A DNA stretch of 64,000 bases from positions 191,135-255,134 of the forward strand of contig DJHM01000011.1 in NCBI GenBank assembly GCA_002433075.1, in the 5' to 3' direction. The translations under genes and the position numbers were made by a program. This document shows positions 62,925 through 64,000 of the stretch, one piece after another; position 1 is the first letter of the stretch, and the number at the start of each line of letters is the position of its first letter. Source of the stretch: Latescibacteria bacterium UBA6620. Lineage in GTDB: Bacteria; Latescibacterota; UBA2968. Below the pieces are notes generated by a model that was not told where the DNA came from, made no database searches, and saw nothing but the letters and a program-made list of their open reading frames with translations.

Positions 62925-64000
62925 CTACACGTTCTGCCCAAGCATGATGGTCGCACAGGGTGTGTTACGCGCGACCTGTAAAGCCAGCTCGCCGAACGTT
63001 CTATATCGCCGGTTGGTGCGCTTCAGTCCGACGACCGCCAGGTCGCAGTCACTGGCCTTCCGGGCGATTTCATCCACAACGGAGTCGTTGATGCCTACCC
63101 CGTGCGTGCTCCCCGGAGCCTTGTCCCAGGCAATCTGAGCCAATTCACGCTCGGCCCTGACAATCTCGGCACGTGATGCACTTTCCGGAAGCACGCTCAT
63201 GAAAACGATCTCGATGTCACCCCCCCCCCGTCTAAGGCTACCCAGTAGTCGAGCGCGCTGCTCGTCGTGTGAGCCCTTCCCCCCGACGGGCACGAGCACG
63301 CGTCTCACATTCACGAGATTCCATCCGGGCTGAGCTCGGAGAATCGCCACGTCGCAGTCTACCGAGTTGATCAATTCCTCCAGGTCCGTTCCCACGAACT
63401 CGTCAGACAGATCGCTGATTCCCAAAAGAAGTCCCTCGCAGCGGTGTTCATGCGCCACCCTCGCAATCTCGGACCAGGGAACAGGCGCAATGGTGATCAG
63501 AGCCTCAGGAGACAGACCCGCCGCGAAAGAGACCGTGAGACTTTCTCGGATGACCGACTGGGCATCGATGAGCTGGGGCGGGCTGTGCTCGGGGTGCCAG
63601 TCATCCGGTGGCGACACGACAGAAAGGAGGAGCACCCGCCCGACTCCAGGGGGAGCAAGCGCGCTAGCGACGCCGACCATGGCCGCGGAACTGGCCGGAT
63701 TGGCAATGGGCACCAGGATGAGGGGGGTCTTCCCCCGCGTGCGGACGAGTTGAGGATCGACGGCTTCCGCAGCCGCATCGACGACGCGCGCTCTCCGGGC
63801 GAAGAGAAACAGATAGAGGATACCGCCGAGCGTCAGCCACGAATAGGTGATCCAGCCTGCCTCGGGTACGGTGATTCCCTGAAAGACGGCAAGTGCGGTA
63901 CACGAGACGGCCCCGATGGTGGGCAACACCGGAAACAGGGGCGCCGTGAAGGCCTCCACCACCGGAGAACGACGGGTTCGAGCCAGGATGCTCGTCACGT
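62925..64000 (-). CDS. APC-type amino acid permease fused to tandem UspA domains (3' part)
   Basis: The 5' end lies beyond the window. The first ~75 visible residues hold the last membrane segments of an APC permease (FTAPLFPVLPTIGAVSCTAL, ITYSWLTLGGILYLFLFA). The rest contains two universal-stress-protein-like domains: TPLILVPIANPASSAAMVGV to CDVAILRA, and NVRRVLVPVGGKGSHDEQRA to ATIMLGQNV. Fusions of APC transporters with cytoplasmic Usp domains are known and are thought to sense nucleotide or stress. The substrate is unknown. It ends 44 bp before the HxG PhyH gene. Confidence 0.82.
   Translation of the reverse strand, partial: VTSILARTRRSPVVEAFTAPLFPVLPTIGAVSCTALAVFQGITVPEAGWITYSWLTLGGILYLFLFARRARVVDAAAEAVDPQLVRTRGKTPLILVPIANPASSAAMVGVASALAPPGVGRVLLLSVVSPPDDWHPEHSPPQLIDAQSVIRESLTVSFAAGLSPEALITIAPVPWSEIARVAHEHRCEGLLLGISDLSDEFVGTDLEELINSVDCDVAILRAQPGWNLVNVRRVLVPVGGKGSHDEQRARLLGSLRRGGGDIEIVFMSVLPESASRAEIVRAERELAQIAWDKAPGSTHGVGINDSVVDEIARKASDCDLAVVGLKRTNRRYRTFGELALQVARNTPCATIMLGQNV

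Noticed and set aside
1..64000. tRNA genes, rRNA fragments, CRISPR arrays, IS elements or prophage genes
   Set aside because: No cloverleaf with T-loop and CCA context, no repeat-spacer array, no transposase or integrase-like protein was recognised anywhere in the window.

Overview
The window is GC-rich bacterial DNA with very dense coding on both strands. It holds no rRNA, no tRNA and no CRISPR that I can see. Its hallmark is expansion of a few enzyme families: eleven phytanoyl-CoA dioxygenase-like (PhyH) Fe(II)/2-oxoglutarate oxygenases plus one TauD-type oxygenase, seven Gfo/Idh/MocA oxidoreductases, two FGly sulfatases, two mandelate-racemase-type enolase-superfamily enzymes, a ThuA-like protein, a sialidase-like and a GH32/43-like beta-propeller, and a GH20 hexosaminidase. 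This profile is what is known from Poribacteria, Latescibacterota and related marine or sponge-associated lineages. The lineage assignment is inference from gene content; no phylogenetic marker is present to settle it.

Layout. 1-11.4 kb: a broken GH20 gene, a UVR-motif protein, an ilv-type attenuator with acetolactate synthase, a DUF3047 protein, a tandem polyphosphate:AMP phosphotransferase, a PhyH, a decayed FtsX-like permease fused to a nucleotidyltransferase, and an interrupted zinc peptidase. 11.4-15.1 kb (minus): a five-gene run DUF402, GNAT, PhyH, HIT, alpha-toroid protein. 15.2-21 kb (mostly plus): Zn-dehydrogenase/ThuA pair, Gfo, aldo-keto reductase, ART-HEAT protein. 21-30.4 kb (minus): sulfatases, transglutaminase-like protein, PhyH, Gfo and a solute-binding protein. 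30.4-31.8 kb: short DNA ligase and methyltransferase, both broken. 33.2-45.8 kb (minus): a thirteen-gene catabolic cluster (four adjacent Gfo, SDR, enolase-superfamily, a fifth Gfo, PhyH, membrane protein, TauD, DapA-like aldolase, PhyH, dipeptidase). 46-64 kb: sigma-region-4 protein, two propeller enzymes, RarA-C-like protein, PhyH genes, sterol-desaturase-like hydroxylase, truncated heme-uptake module, nitroreductase, enolase-superfamily enzyme, MutM, FAD oxidase with flanking PhyH genes, and a partial APC-permease/UspA protein.

How the genes work together (inference). Sulfatases, propeller glycosidases and GH20 would strip sulfated or amino-sugar polymers. The Gfo, SDR, enolase-superfamily, DapA-like and ThuA proteins would then process the released sugars, sugar acids or inositols, with the 2OG oxygenases acting on unknown organic substrates.

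Two features stand out. First, two paralogous PhyH proteins (52681-53508 and 62086-62880) have H-x-G where the iron-binding H-x-D/E should be, the arrangement seen in SyrB2/WelO5-type halogenases. Second, at least eleven otherwise recognisable genes carry single in-frame stops, 1-bp frameshifts, deletions or truncations, while every PhyH, Gfo, sulfatase and enolase-superfamily gene is intact. That looks like selective gene decay, although assembly error cannot be excluded from sequence alone. A clean ilv attenuator (leader peptide, antiterminator, terminator) precedes acetolactate synthase.
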